Part shown: positions 12,357 through 34,001 of the stretch, in pieces
How positions within the stretch are numbered: position 1 is the first letter of the stretch
Layout: every line of letters begins with the position of its first letter
Source of the DNA: Denticeps clupeoides
Taxonomy: Eukaryota > Chordata > Actinopteri > Clupeiformes > Denticipitidae
Length of the DNA: 64,000 nt
Direction of reading: 5' to 3'
Assembly: GCF_900700375.1 (NCBI RefSeq)
Contig: NC_041719.1
Location: 11,983,734 to 12,047,733 of the forward strand
Translations under genes and position numbers: made by a program
Notes under the pieces: model-generated
The model's database searches: none
Told to the model about the DNA's origin: nothing
Seen by the model: the letters and a program-made list of their open reading frames with translations, nothing else

Positions 12357-12720
12357 ATATAGTACAGACCAAAAGTTTGGACCCACCTTCTCATTCAATG
12401 TGTTTTCTTTATTTTCATGACCATTTACGTTGGTAGATTCTCACTGAAGGCATCAAAACTATGAATGAACACATGTGGAGTTATGTACTTAACAAAAAAA
12501 GGTGAAATAACTGAAAACATGTTTTATATTCTAGTTTCTTCAAAATATCCACCCTTTGCTCTGATTACTGCTTTGCACACTCTCGGCATTCTCTCGATGA
12601 GCTTCAAGAGGTCGTCACCTGAAATGCTTTCCCAACAGTCTTGAAGGAGTTCCCAGAGGTGTTTAGCACTTTTTGGCCCCTTTGCCTTCACTCTGCGGTC
12701 CAGCTCACCCCAAAAAAATG
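12357..12720 (-). mobile_element. Tc1-like DNA transposon, truncated copy
   Basis: The right-hand transposase end (minus strand 12524-12717) reads WGELDRRVKAKG, HLWELLQDCW and RMPRVCKAVIRAKGGYFEE. That is the C-terminus of a fish Tc1-like transposase. The outer terminus (AGTACAGACCAAAAGTTTGG at 12361) matches the inverted repeat of the copy at 40916-41439. The rest of the transposase and the other terminal repeat are missing. Confidence 0.9.
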
Positions 12721-13346
12721 AAAAACCTACATTCAAATTTACCTATAATTAACTGTTCTCGACTCATGACTTATAGCATTTGGTCCTGATTTGGTTTGGT
12801 ACACATTCTCATCAGGTTTGCTATTTGATTCGAATTGAAACCACCTCTTTTTGGAGGTCTTGGTGTGGTTGTTGCTGTGTTCACACCGGAAAAAAGTGAA
12901 CAGCATTAAGGGGAGAAATCAGGTTTTTCATAGCTGCCCCTTTTTATCTTAATTGACTGCTTTGTTCATTATTGTCATCATCATAAACCACTTTATGAGA
13001 TGCTCATTAACATGATTAGAAAATGTTCAGTATAAACCTTATAAATCATCACCATTGTTTAACTTAATGTGGTCGAGATAATCCAAGAGTGTGAAATTCT
13101 GCCATGACAGCAAAAGCTCCCTGATTTGGAAAGACTGAAATATTCAGCTTGTTTACATTTTTTGATGTATTACATAACGTTGCGTGTGTTTTTTCATTGT
13201 CTAGTGTCTTCAGTTTTGTTTTATAATGTAAAAATATGCAAGACCCATAAACAAGTAGATGTGAACATGAACAAGACAATCCAGTGTCCTAAACCGAGCT
13301 TTTAATGTCCAGAAGCCACTGAAATAGACAAGCAGAGAGCAGTCAA
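12721..13346. other. Intergenic DNA with a possible DNA-transposon scrap
   Basis: Around 12776-12905 the wording (TTGGTTTGGTACACATTCTC and the following GGAGGTCTTGGTGTGG) resembles a short non-autonomous DNA element, but no termini could be fixed. The remainder shows nothing recognisable. Confidence 0.3.
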
Positions 13347-13554
13347 AGTGAAGTGAAGTGATGTGATACACAGCAACACATCACAAGGTGCATACAGTGA
13401 AATTTGTCCTCTGCATTTATCCCATCACCCTGAGTGAGCAGTGGGCAGCCATGACAGGCGCCCAGGGAGCAGTGTGTGGGGACGGTGCTTTGCTCAGTGG
13501 CACCTCAGTGGCACCTTGGCGGATCGGGATTAACCGCTAGGCCTCCACTGCCCC
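13347..13554 (-). repeat. tRNA-derived SINE, family B (near full copy, reverse)
   Basis: Read on the minus strand it starts with the box A-like GGCCTAGCGGTTAA-type head, here slightly rearranged near 13531-13554. It runs through CACTGAGCAAAGCACCGTCC and CATGGCTGCCCACTGCTCAC, and ends CACTTCACTTCACTT. Another full copy is at 62051-62276. Confidence 0.9.
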
Positions 13555-13649
13555 AAAGGGAGTGGGCAATACATGATACCCTGTGCTAAAAGTTTTTTTT
13601 TTTCCTCATTAATTTACACATAGCATTTTTGCAGCTTTAAAAACTGAAA

Positions 13650-14310
13650 TATCACATGGTCCAAAGTATGCAGACCCTTTGTTCAGTATTTAGTTGAAGC
13701 ACCCTTTTGATCTTATACAGTCACAAGTCTTTTTGTGAAAGATGCAAAAAGGTTTTAACACCTGGTTTTGGGGATCCTCTCCAATTCTGGCAGGTTGGAT
13801 GGTAAGCGTTGGTGGACAGAAATTTTTAGGTCTCTCCAGAGGTGCTCAACTGGGTTTAAGTCAGGACTGTTCTTGAATGGGCCATTCAAGAACAGTCACA
13901 GAGTTGTTATGAAGCCACTCCTTCATTATTATGTGCTTAGGGTCTTTTTGGTCCAAAAAAAAAGACCCTAAGCACATTTTTGGTCTTCAGTCCAATAAGG
14001 TCCTGAGCACTCTGGAGAAGGTTTTCATCCTGGATATCCCTGTACTTGGCCGTATTCATTATCGAACCAATTGTAGACCCTGCAGCTGCAAAACACCCCC
14101 ACATGATTCTGCCACCACCATTCTTCACTGTTGGGACTGTATTGGACAGGTAATGAACAGTGCCTGGTTTTCTCCACACATACCACTCAGAATTAAGGCC
14201 AGAATGTTCTACCTTGGTCTCATCAGGCCAGAGAATCTTATTTTTCACCATCTTGGAGTCATTCAGGTGTTTTTAGTGAGACACCTTCACAAGAATCACG
14301 GCGTAACTGA
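13650..14310 (-). mobile_element. Second Tc1-like transposon family, decayed fragment
   Basis: Minus-strand frames give Tc1 transposase wording: WPDETKVEHSGLNSEWYVWR, then KPGTVHYLSNTVPTVKNGGG, then IMWGCFAAAGSTIG and a remnant of AKYRDIQDENLLQSAQDL. The upstream (right) N-terminal half and both terminal repeats are not seen. The left part 13650-13930 matches the C-terminal coding stretch of the same family in broken form. The residues differ from the family at 12357 and 40916. Confidence 0.85.
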
Positions 14311-15560
14311 CTAAGCCTTTGGTTTGTATCAGCGATCTGTGCTCTCTGTGGATTTTTTTTCCAAGAAAATTTGTGCTAGCTGCACTGTTCAGAGAGAAAT
14401 AATATCCGGCATGTCACAGTGGCACATCATGAAGCTCAATTCATCATCTAGGTAATTTCATAAAAAGAAGAGGAGCTGAAACCCAAATTTGCTTGTTAAT
14501 AGTTCAACAAAAGAATCAGCCCTGCATTCTGTTATTATAACAATTTATAGGGTACTAAACATTTTTGCATTTACATTGTAAATATTTAACATCAAAATAA
14601 ATTAATGGAGCAACATTCTAACCTAACATGATTAATTGATTTTATTAAATTAATTGAAAGCCCCTAGGTTTTTTATGGTCTTCATGGAATTTATGAATCA
14701 TATACATAATTTCACACATAGTCCAGGCTTTCCATACATATTTTAATACATTTAGTTTTAGGCAGAACTATAAAGACAAAGATATTCAACTTCAACATAG
14801 TCTTAAAAACAAAACTGCAAAACGCTAGTTACTATAAAAGTGAACATTGTTAAAAATGTACATTTAAAGCTGATAAATGAAGAAAAAAACTTGAGGCATA
14901 TACCTCCTGTGAAAAACTACTATGAGTAAGTGCATGGTTCCATAATTTATGTCATTATGCTCATCTCACATTACGTATGAGAGTCAAGTATATTGCATGA
15001 TAAAATTTGTTTTTTTTTATACTAAAATAATTTCCAGAATATTCACACAAAAGGTATGAAAAACCAAACTGCACACATACACTCTATAGACATACCAGGC
15101 ACCAGGAAGGAAATGGCCAGTCCCATAATCTTCATTCCACAGTGGAACCCAATCATAAATAGTTCCCCCCCCTTAACGTGATAGTGAGCTGATGTGAGCT
15201 TCAGTGCTACTGAAAAGTTGCTTAGTCTGCAGCACACTGCAGCTTCTGGGCTGTGCAACTAAACATTAAATAAACCGGTCTCTCAAAGAGACAACTTTTT
15301 AAGTCTCTCAAAAGCCACTTAAAAAAGTATAACCTCAGTCTCTCAGTGCAAAGAAAATATTTGATTTTAAGTATCGTGATTTTGGGATTATTCATAAATA
15401 CTAATAATGCCATGCATTACCTCAATACCTTTCAATGGCATTGAAAAATGTTTTTCAGTCTATCAGATTGGGCCATTGTTTTCAAAATATTATAAATGAC
15501 CTTATTTTGCACTTAAAGATTTCTCCAGACCCTGACTTGGATACGCAGGTCAGTACTGAC
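14311..15560. other. AT-rich intergenic DNA downstream of zfr2
   Basis: No exon or recognised repeat. The right end approaches the 3' end of the minus-strand zfr2 gene. Confidence 0.4.
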
Positions 15561-15577
15561 AGTCTGAAGTGAAAGGC

Positions 15578-15583
15578 TTTATT
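15578..15583 (-). terminator. Likely zfr2 poly(A) signal (AATAAA)
   Basis: TTTATT on the plus strand, AATAAA on the minus strand, lies 339 bases past the zfr2 stop codon. This is the first canonical signal I noticed on that strand. Confidence 0.5.
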
Positions 15584-15622
15584 TCCCAAACAAAATGCCA
15601 TGAACTTGGGAAGCACACATAT

Positions 15623-15627
<5 letters not shown>

Positions 15628-15653
<26 letters not shown>

Positions 15654-15678
15654 TAAATAAAATAAAATAAAATAAAAT
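15628..15678 (+). repeat. (CA)n and (AAAAT)n microsatellites
   Basis: A CA dinucleotide run is followed directly by an AAAAT-type run, inside the zfr2 3' untranslated region. Confidence 0.9.
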
Positions 15679-15921
15679 ATCTATGTCAGGGACTGGCTGA
15701 GAATCTTCAGTAACTACAGTGGACATTATTACTGAACAGGAACTATGCAATTACCTTGCAGTGACAGTGAAAGAAATCACTTAAGCATCGCCTGTGCAGA
15801 CAGTTACAATTAGGCAAGGGAAACAACTGTGATTTCTTCACCCAGACATTAATGGTAAACTGTAGTTATTACTTTTGTTATAGTCACATTGTACCATAAA
15901 TGTATTAAAACATATATTGTG

Positions 15922-26395
<10,474 letters not shown>

Positions 26396-26480
26396 CTTGC
26401 CATCCGCAGGGCCGCTGGAGTTCTTTGCGGTCACGTGACCCGGACCCGGCCACTCGCGAGCAGCACGCGACGACGAGGTC

Positions 26481-27240
26481 AGTGCGGCTTCAAAATAAAA
26501 GTCCCCGCATTAAGTGTTTTTATTTTGTAATATTTTTTGGGAACCAATCTGACGAGAAATAAACAAAATACTATAATTTAATTATATAAGGAGAATGGGA
26601 ATAAGGTTTGGGCCCATGTAGAATCATTTAGAAATGCTTTATACCAGAAAATTAAGAAACAACTTAAAATGATTATATGCTCCTGTTGCAGAGAATTCAA
26701 AGCGCTAATTGAGTATTGAGTCAGAAAGTTGTTCAGTAAATGACTGACGTCAAAAAAGTGCAGCAAGTATCTTTATTGGAGATCAAGCGGTCCCGTGTTC
26801 CCGGGTGTACAGCACACTATTCTCAACCTAGCGTGGACCTTAAACAACATTTTAATCAGCAATAGGTATGTCCTACAATGGACATTTCCACAATTTTTCC
26901 AAACAGTTGACTTGCCCAAACATCGATGGGTTGGCCACCAATATTTCCAGGGTGTGACCAATGAGCAAAAAAGGAAATGGGCACAGAGGCCTTTATTGCT
27001 CATTCATAGAAATCTGAAATATGTTTGGAGTATGTGCTCAATATCTAATCACTAGTTACCTGTCATAACTTGTTTTGAGTATTTCAGTCATTAACTACTG
27101 TCCACCCTTATCTTTCTTGGACATGCATTGTCCATACAGCCAAGGCTCTGTATGGCCTTCAATATGTAGACAGTGAAAAACATAGTTTTTAAATAGTTTA
27201 TAATTGTTTACAAAATGTGTTAAAAAATGTGGTGGCCTGT
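26481..27240. other. Divergent interval, left part
   Basis: AT-rich DNA between the zfr2 start and the minisatellite. No exon was seen. A small plus-strand frame at 26795 resembles no family that I know. Confidence 0.4.
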
Positions 27241-27250
27241 ATTTATGATT

Positions 27251-27545
27251 TAAGGGCGGGGCCCGTCGCGCAGGAGGGAGGAGCCCGTCGCGCCTGAGGG
27301 CGGGGCCCAGCGCGCAGGAGGACGCAGGCCGGCGCGCAGGAGGGCGGGGCGCGGCGCGCAGGAGGGAGGAGCCCGTCGCGCCTGAGGGCGGGGCTCAGCG
27401 CGCAGGAGGACGCAGGCCGGCGCGCAGGAGGGCGGGGCTCGGCGCACAGGAGGGAGGAGCCCGTCGCGCCTGAGGGCGGGGCCCAGCGCGCAGGAGGACG
27501 CAGGCCGGCGCGCAGGAGGGCGGAGCCCGGCACGCAGGAGCGCCA
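27251..27545. repeat. GC-rich minisatellite with 88-bp period
   Basis: The unit beginning CAGGAGGGAGGAGCCCGTCG starts at 27271, 27359 and 27447, exactly 88 bases apart. The tract holds about 3.3 units. Each unit is built of shorter related blocks of the GCGCAGGAGG..CGGGGC kind. CpG dinucleotides and G-runs of 3-4 are dense. Long open frames rich in Arg, Pro, Ala and Cys on the minus strand are by-products. Confidence 0.95.
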
Positions 27546-28436
27546 CGTGATTGGTGGGAATGGCCGCCAGGCGGCGCGGAGGCTGGACGGAGTGAGGGGT
27601 GGTGTTGCCATGGCCGAGCTACAGCCGCGCCGAAGCTGGCGACGCTCGAACACCGGGATAAACAGACATTACATTCACAGCACGTGCGTGCAGATATAGC
27701 GGATGATCCGCCAGTGAATGAAAAAGAAATAAACACTTTCCTCTGTTTGGAGGAAAAAATGCAGCATATATAATTGTGTCGATTGTGGGAATTGCAAATT
27801 AAGTATGAGGTGAAGAATGCCGGGGTTGTTATTTTTTGCTTTTGACAAGTCTTGATGACGGTGGAAGGGCAGGGAGAGAAACCAGAATTCAGCAAATACT
27901 TCCACATGTGAGTAGCCACATTTATAGCCCATTTATAGCACATTTACATCTCTCTCATTTGGCTCGACATGATTCACATTCGAGGAGGTTTCACACAACC
28001 CTGTTCACATTTAATTTCTTTGTGCATTCCTGAATTAACATTTATATGCATTCATATGCATGCAACACATAGCCTCATCTGGCTTGCTCAGGGAATTCTC
28101 ATTACTTTTACCGGACTCTGGCCTGAACACATAAAAAGGTGACAAATAAGACATAATAAAGGATTGTGACTTAAAATCGATTCATCCGATTCAGCCCATT
28201 ACATTCCTTTTGCTTTCCTTTTGAAGGGGGCAATGAGGGGACTGTCACATGCTCTTCACATGGTATGCATGGGATGGTCCTGTGACCTGAATTAAACATA
28301 TGCTTCATATTTGCTTTAATTAATAAGACAATATGATGTATATTCCTTCCATTACATTATGTCTGAGAACACTGAGAATTTTTTTTCAATATGTCTCTAA
28401 TTAACACAGTGCCTGGTTCTTCCATTTCTTCAAAAC
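27546..28436 (+). promoter_or_regulatory. Likely atcay promoter / 5'UTR region
   Basis: A CpG-rich stretch at about 27546-27660 lies 0.8-0.9 kb upstream of the caytaxin start. It could be the promoter and non-coding first exon. A possible acceptor (AACACAG) just before 28410 would begin the first coding exon. The rest is AT-rich with nothing recognised. Confidence 0.4.
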
Positions 28437-31400
28437 ATGGCTACACATGCAGCTCTGCTAATGGATAACATAGAGGTGAGAGATGAGTGGCAGGACGAAG
28501 AGTTTCCCAGGTGGGTCTTATTAGATTTGCTTGTGATTAATAAATTGCATTTTTATTGCATATTTATCTCTCTCCCTATACTCAGTTAATCAAAATATCC
28601 AATTTGTGACCATTAAACGATTATGATTTATTATTACTGATTGGTCTATTGGCCTATCAAAAAAAGGCTATATGGTTCTTGAAGAGGGCAGCATAAGAAG
28701 GGTAGTGGAATCTGGCAGCAGCGCCCTCCCTCCCCACTCCCGGGGGTCTTGTGTGGGAGAGCAGGTGCAGCGCTCTCCTTTAATGGAAATCTGCCACGTC
28801 ATGTGACGCAATCCCCGTCCAACAACACAGCATCACAAGGAAAATGGAGGCAGGTCAGGAATAGACAAAAAAAAGGAGCACAGAGGCAAAACAGCATCAC
28901 AGCGCGAGGTCCTCGGGCATGAACATTTCAATTCAATGCTTTATTCTTTTTGATTAAATATTCATGAGGACACAGAACTGTAAGTCTACAGGGTCAGAGC
29001 CTTCCTGTTATACATATATTACTGCTCTGTTTTGATTAGGTGAGTACGATCACTTCATATTTTCTAATGCAGTCTTGGTTCGTTTCATCCCTGAAATGTA
29101 TAGTGAGGACCACTGTTGGTCATTTTATCATGGCGCACGAATAGATCTGTCATCCACAGAGTCCTGTGCATGCTGGGTGTTACTATTCCTATGTTGACCG
29201 GCATTGCTGATTTTATCATTCGTTGTCCCGTATCTGCGTGGGGGATAAGGGCTGAGATTAATGGTTTCCGTGGTAGCGCTGACAGAGCTGGGCATTGTTC
29301 TCCCTGGCCGCTGTTGTTCCCGCACGACTCCCCTGCTTTGCTTTTGTTGCCATTTCCTCCACGTTGGCGAATGCACCCCCAACTCCCCCCCGGCCGCTGT
29401 CTGTTGGGCAGGAACTGACGGCGACGACTCCCCGCGCAAGTTAAAACGCTCAGACGCAGCTGCCGCTCAATACAACGGTGTCTTTAAGTGACTCCGACTC
29501 TCGCCCCCCCACGATTGCTCTCCCCTGCGGATGCTAAATCCACAGAAGGCAGTTTTTCAGTGGGTTGTTGTTAAAAGACACTAGTAAAAATGAAGGAATC
29601 ATTCATAATTATTTGTAACCGAATGCTGTCTGTGTTTTATTCTTTTTTATTATTTTATGCATGCTTTTTGACAAGTGGCTACGTTTTCACAGACCACTTC
29701 CAGAGGACGGCGACATGGAGGCATCATGTGGTGTCAGTAGTGACAGAACGTGTATGTACAAGGTTCTTTTAAGCAGCCCTATAATGACACGGCGTTGCCA
29801 CAAATTTGTTCCAAACATCACTTTATTCTAACTTCTCTTGTACAGCGCCGCCCAATTCACTCCATGTTGGTGGAGCCGGAGGCTCGTCAACCCACAGGAA
29901 ACGGCGCACTTTGGTCGCTCCAGACATGAACCTATCGCTGGACCAGAGTGAAGGTTCCCTGTTGTCAGATGACTTCCTGGACACTCCTGATGACCTGGAC
30001 ATCAATGTGGATGATATTGAAACACCTGATGAATCTGATTCTCTCGAGTTTGTTACTAATGGAAACGATCTGGAGTGGGAAGGTTTGCGAGTTGGATGTT
30101 TCAAGCTCTGCATTGAAAATATGGGTATTTTTCATAATCGTTTGAAATGTCATCACATTCTGTACTCAGATGACACTCCGGTGGCCAAAAGTAGCACTGG
30201 AGATGGAACAGAGGCAGAAGAGGATGGGGGGACTGGAGCCAATGGACGTTTGTGGAGAACTGTGATCATCGGGGAACAGGAACACCGCATTGACATGCAG
30301 GTCATTCGCCCATATGTGCGCGTCATCTCTCATGGAGGTACAGCAAGCCAGTCTGCTACTGTCTTTCACAGAAAGAAAATGTCATAATTAACCAGAAAGT
30401 TAACCAGAATTATAATTGGTGGTAGTAGCCTAGTAGGTAACCCACTCGCCTATGAACCAGAAGACCCAGGTTCAAATCCCACTTACTACCATTGTGTCCC
30501 TGAGCAAGACACCTAACCCTAAGTTACTCCAGGGGGGGACTGTCTCTGTAAATACTGATTGTAAGTCACTCTGGATAAGGGCGTCTGATAAATGCTGTAA
30601 GTATAAGTATATAATTAGGGGCGTGTATTGGCAAGGATCTCACGATACGTATCATGATACACAGGTCACGATATGACTATGTTATGATATATTGTGATAC
30701 TGTACATATTGCGATATTCTGCAAAAAAAAAATTTTCAGTGATCTAGAAGATGCTGTAATCGGTATGTCAGGTTTTGCAATTTCACTCTGCCTGAAATGC
30801 CAGGCAATAATTACAAGTACCAGGTGTACAGCGCCATCTACAGGAGTGGAGGTTGTAGATCTGCTGACCTCACTAAAGATAATGCTAGACAGCACCACCT
30901 GGTGGACTAAATTTATATACAAAAATATTTATTAATATGTCAGTTTGTGATGTCCCTGTGTCGATACAATGTCACCACGTAAAGTATTGTGATATATTGC
31001 TGTATCAATATTTTCTAACACCCCTAATTATAATGTTTTTGTTCTTCCACAGGCTACTATGGTGAGGGATTGAATGCCATTATTGTATTTTCCGCTTGCT
31101 ACCTTCCTGATAGTGGCAGTGGAGATTACCAATATATAATGGAGAACCTCTTCCTGTAGGTGTTATCTATTTTTAATATAATATTAAGGTAGTATTTTTT
31201 ATTTTAGTGTCTGTACTAAGTGGCTTTCTCTTAACCTTTCCCAGGTATGTAGTGAGCAGTCTGGAGATGCTGGTTGCTGAAGACTATTTGATTATTTACT
31301 TGAATGGAGGCACACCACGGAGTAAGATGCCGGGCATCGGTTGGCTAAAGAAGTGTTATCAGATTATTGACAGAAGGTATAGAAAACATACATTTATGGA

Positions 31401-32419
31401 ACATGTCCATGGATAAATGTTCCAGTTACATGGTTGTGTTTATTTTCTTTTGTCATCAAGGCTTAGGAAGAACCTGAAATCGCTGGTCATTGTTCACCCA
31501 TCATGGTTCATACGCACAGTTCTGGCTGTCTCCCGGCCATTTATCAGGTCCGTGGTGGAACTTCACCACATCTTACTGTAACTAAGCAATATAAACATGC
31601 ACATATTGGTTCCTGGTGGTTCAGTTCCGTTGTCATTGTACAGTGTGAAGTTTATGAACAAGATTCGTTACGTTCACACCTTAGAAGAGCTGGAACAGAT
31701 TGTACCCATGGAGAATATTCAGATCCCCGAGTGTGTGACTCAGTAAGTATTTGTTTGTCACTTAATGAAGCAGAACCACTGGAAAATTATCAATATGTAA
31801 CACCTATATTTTGACAAATTCTTTCAGTGTATCTACAGTGTAGTGCTGTGTTGAAAACACCCATTTATGTGCCACTGTCTGTTATCACAATATTAAAGCA
31901 TGATTTCATTTTCCAGGTTTGAAGAAGAAAGAATTAAAGCACGTAAAGAAAGGTACACACATTTCTGTATAACAAACTTGCCTGTGTGCCACCTTTAGCT
32001 ATTCACACACTCACAAACCAAAAAGTCACAGGTTCAAACCCCACTTACTACCGTTGTGTCCTTTGAAAGACACTTGAGTTGAGTCCCTGAGTTGCTCCAT
32101 GGGGACTGTCCCTGTAACTACTGATTGTAAGCCACTCTGCTAAATGACATAAATGTAAATACATTCAAAGCAAATAGATGTGTGCACAGCAGAAATTAAT
32201 ACTAGAATTGTTAATGAGATTCCTACACTCTTTGTCTCCTCAGATTGGAACAGGAAGACAAGCAACAACATCAGCAACCAGTTTCATCACGTTCTGAGCG
32301 GTATGACCAAAGTTACTTAACACAAGCTATCCCAGTTTATTCATGGTTCTGTATTGTACTGTGTCTTTATTTTTTGATTCTGCAGGCCAAGGTCCATGAT
32401 TGAACCACAAGGATTGTAA
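28437..32419 (+). CDS. atcay: Caytaxin (ATCAY, BCH/CRAL-TRIO-domain protein)
   Basis: Brain-specific BNIP2-family adaptor that links kinesin light chain to cargo and is thought to control glutaminase and mitochondrial transport in neurons. Human mutations cause Cayman ataxia. Eleven coding exons: 28437-28510, 29693-29751, 29846-30082, 30170-30337, 31053-31155, 31245-31376, 31461-31547, 31644-31742, 31917-31952, 32244-32300 and 32386-32419. All are in phase, giving 361 residues (human 371). The start [20 protein letters not shown] resembles human [20 protein letters not shown]. The 59-base second exon gives [14 protein letters not shown]. The conserved [20 protein letters not shown] is near residue 75. 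The ELEWE-type kinesin-binding motif appears as DLEWED, and [17 protein letters not shown] follows. The BCH domain (about 180-325) has [32 protein letters not shown] and [20 protein letters not shown]. The C-terminus is shorter than human and ends [10 protein letters not shown]. Confidence 0.95.
30418..30603 (+). repeat. SINE family A in atcay intron 4
   Basis: Full-length copy from GGTGGTAGTAGCCTAGTAGG to ATGCTGTAAGTATAAGTATA. Box B reads GGTTCAAATCCC. Confidence 0.95.
30612..31033. mobile_element. MITE-like inverted-repeat element in atcay intron 4
   Basis: The left end reads TATAATTAGGGGCGTGTATT. The right end, read in reverse, is TATAATTAGGGGTGTTAGAA, giving about 15 near-identical terminal bases. 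Beyond the termini, ATATCGTGATAC/TATTGTGATA-type wording recurs inward from both ends. There is no coding capacity. It is a small non-autonomous DNA element of unassigned superfamily, inserted next to the SINE. Confidence 0.65.
32012..32160 (+). repeat. SINE family A fragment in atcay intron 9
   Basis: Diverged copy without its 5' head. It has CACAGGTTCAAACCCCACTT, the TTGTGTCC core, GGGGACTGTCCCTGTAACTA and a shortened tail. Confidence 0.85.
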
Positions 32420-32871
32420 GAGGACACAGGTTACATTGGACAATATTCCACAATGTGCCCACCAGGACAGAGTTTCTCTTCAGATTTATGCCCTGTTATC
32501 TACTCATGTTGCAACAAAGAATACTTGAAAGTCTGAATGTGAATTACATGCCAAAATGTCAGGCTCTTCCCATAGGCCATTTAATGCTCCCCGACTCTAT
32601 TTTAGACCAATGGCCAATATATTGATGTACAGCTGTCTGCACTATTGAGCATCATGTTTCATCCTTTGGATGGCTTGGTTGTAGCTTGCTTGGAGTAAAT
32701 TTGTCATCAGTACTTGAATGTCTTTAATGTATAAAATGTAGATGCATCTATTTTGTATTTTAGTTTGTGCATGCAAAAGGTTATAATAAGATGCTTTATT
32801 TTCACTTTAGGTGCCAATGATTAACATGGAAATTATTTTGTCTGGATCTATAGAATTTATATGTTCAGTTA

Positions 32872-32877
32872 AATAAA
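32872..32877 (+). terminator. atcay poly(A) signal (AATAAA)
   Basis: AATAAA lies 453 bases after the atcay stop codon and is followed by a T-rich stretch. No other exon intervenes. Confidence 0.65.
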
Positions 32878-33760
32878 CTGTTTTTTTTTTACAGATGCAT
32901 ACTTTGATATTTAAAAAAAGTATTTAATGTTTTGTATTTATTTGCGATATCCAAGAGCTTTGGTAGGATTCCATTTATTTCATTCAACAAGAATTTATCA
33001 TGTCAATTTACCATGTTATTTGACTAGTATTTGTATATTGTCTTATATTTTCATTATGCAAAATCCTGCTGTTGAAAGTATTGATGATTACTGTAGATAA
33101 TGACAATAATTACACCAGTTGCAAACACTCTGTCATTTGAAATGTCATTGTGAGAAAATCTACATGTAATGATTCCATATACTTATTACAGAGGAAAGAA
33201 ATTAAAAAATACAGTCCATGTCATCAATGCAATTTTTTAAAATATTGGCTGTACACAGGAATAAAGCATATAAAGCACAACAATCCTCATAATAAAAGAG
33301 GCCTCTACTTTTTAATAAACAGATATTATAAAAAAATAAAAATTCTGCCCAATATTATTCACCGCTGTTTTCATGTTCTGTTCGTTTAATATATAATTAA
33401 CATGACTGGTATGAAACACATTTAATTTCATTGGGTCATACATTTTTACTGACACAGGACTGTAGATGTACAGTAGATGTAGATCAAGATGGTTTTCAGC
33501 ATTCACTTATTCATTTCCAAATAACACAGGGTACACACTTGGTACATGATGTGACACATTTTTTATGCAAAACAGCAAATGGAGACATGAATACTAAATA
33601 AGATATGGTCGTAAATTAATGCAGAATTCCATGAAATAATCTACCCGAATCTCGCTCGTGTTCACAGAAACGCCATATCCAATCTCACCATTAAATAACC
33701 TGGAAATCATTTAGAACAGACTGCACACGACAGGGACTTCCCTACGACTACGCTGATTGG
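32878..33760. other. AT-rich intergenic DNA between atcay and nmrk2
   Basis: No exon, RNA gene or repeat recognised. Confidence 0.4.
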
Positions 33761-33775
33761 CTGCAGCTGTGAAGG

Positions 33776-33835
33776 AACCGTGACGTCACGCCCACGCGTC
33801 ACGTCACGTCAGTCTTTGAACAGCGCGCCGAAACG
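33776..33835 (+). promoter_or_regulatory. CRE-type motif cluster upstream of nmrk2
   Basis: A perfect palindromic TGACGTCA lies in CCGTGACGTCACGCCCACGC at 33778. CGTCACGTCACGTCAG follows at 33797, giving a full cAMP response element and two overlapping half sites. They lie about 170-220 bases upstream of the nmrk2 start codon. Binding by CREB/ATF factors is inferred from the motif only. Confidence 0.6.
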
Positions 33836-34001
33836 CTCACGATATCAACAAGGCATCGAACACGCGCCCGGAGGCTCGTTTCTTCCAAACATTTACAAAC
33901 CATTTTTCTTTGGCGCTTCTGGCTTAATTTCGGACTTTCTACGGCTATTTTTTTTTACATCTTGCTGCAATCTCTACAGCAAGTTGCGGTAACCGAAGAA
34001 G

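Noticed and set aside
27243-27653. Long Arg/Pro/Ala/Cys-rich open frames on the minus strand (up to 182 codons)
   Set aside because: They are produced by the 88-bp GC-rich tandem repeat, where several frames are open at once. No start context, splice structure or family resemblance.
28676-28760. Alternative second exon of atcay
   Set aside because: Open and flanked by possible splice sites, but the peptide is unlike caytaxin, whereas 29693-29751 fits in sequence and phase.
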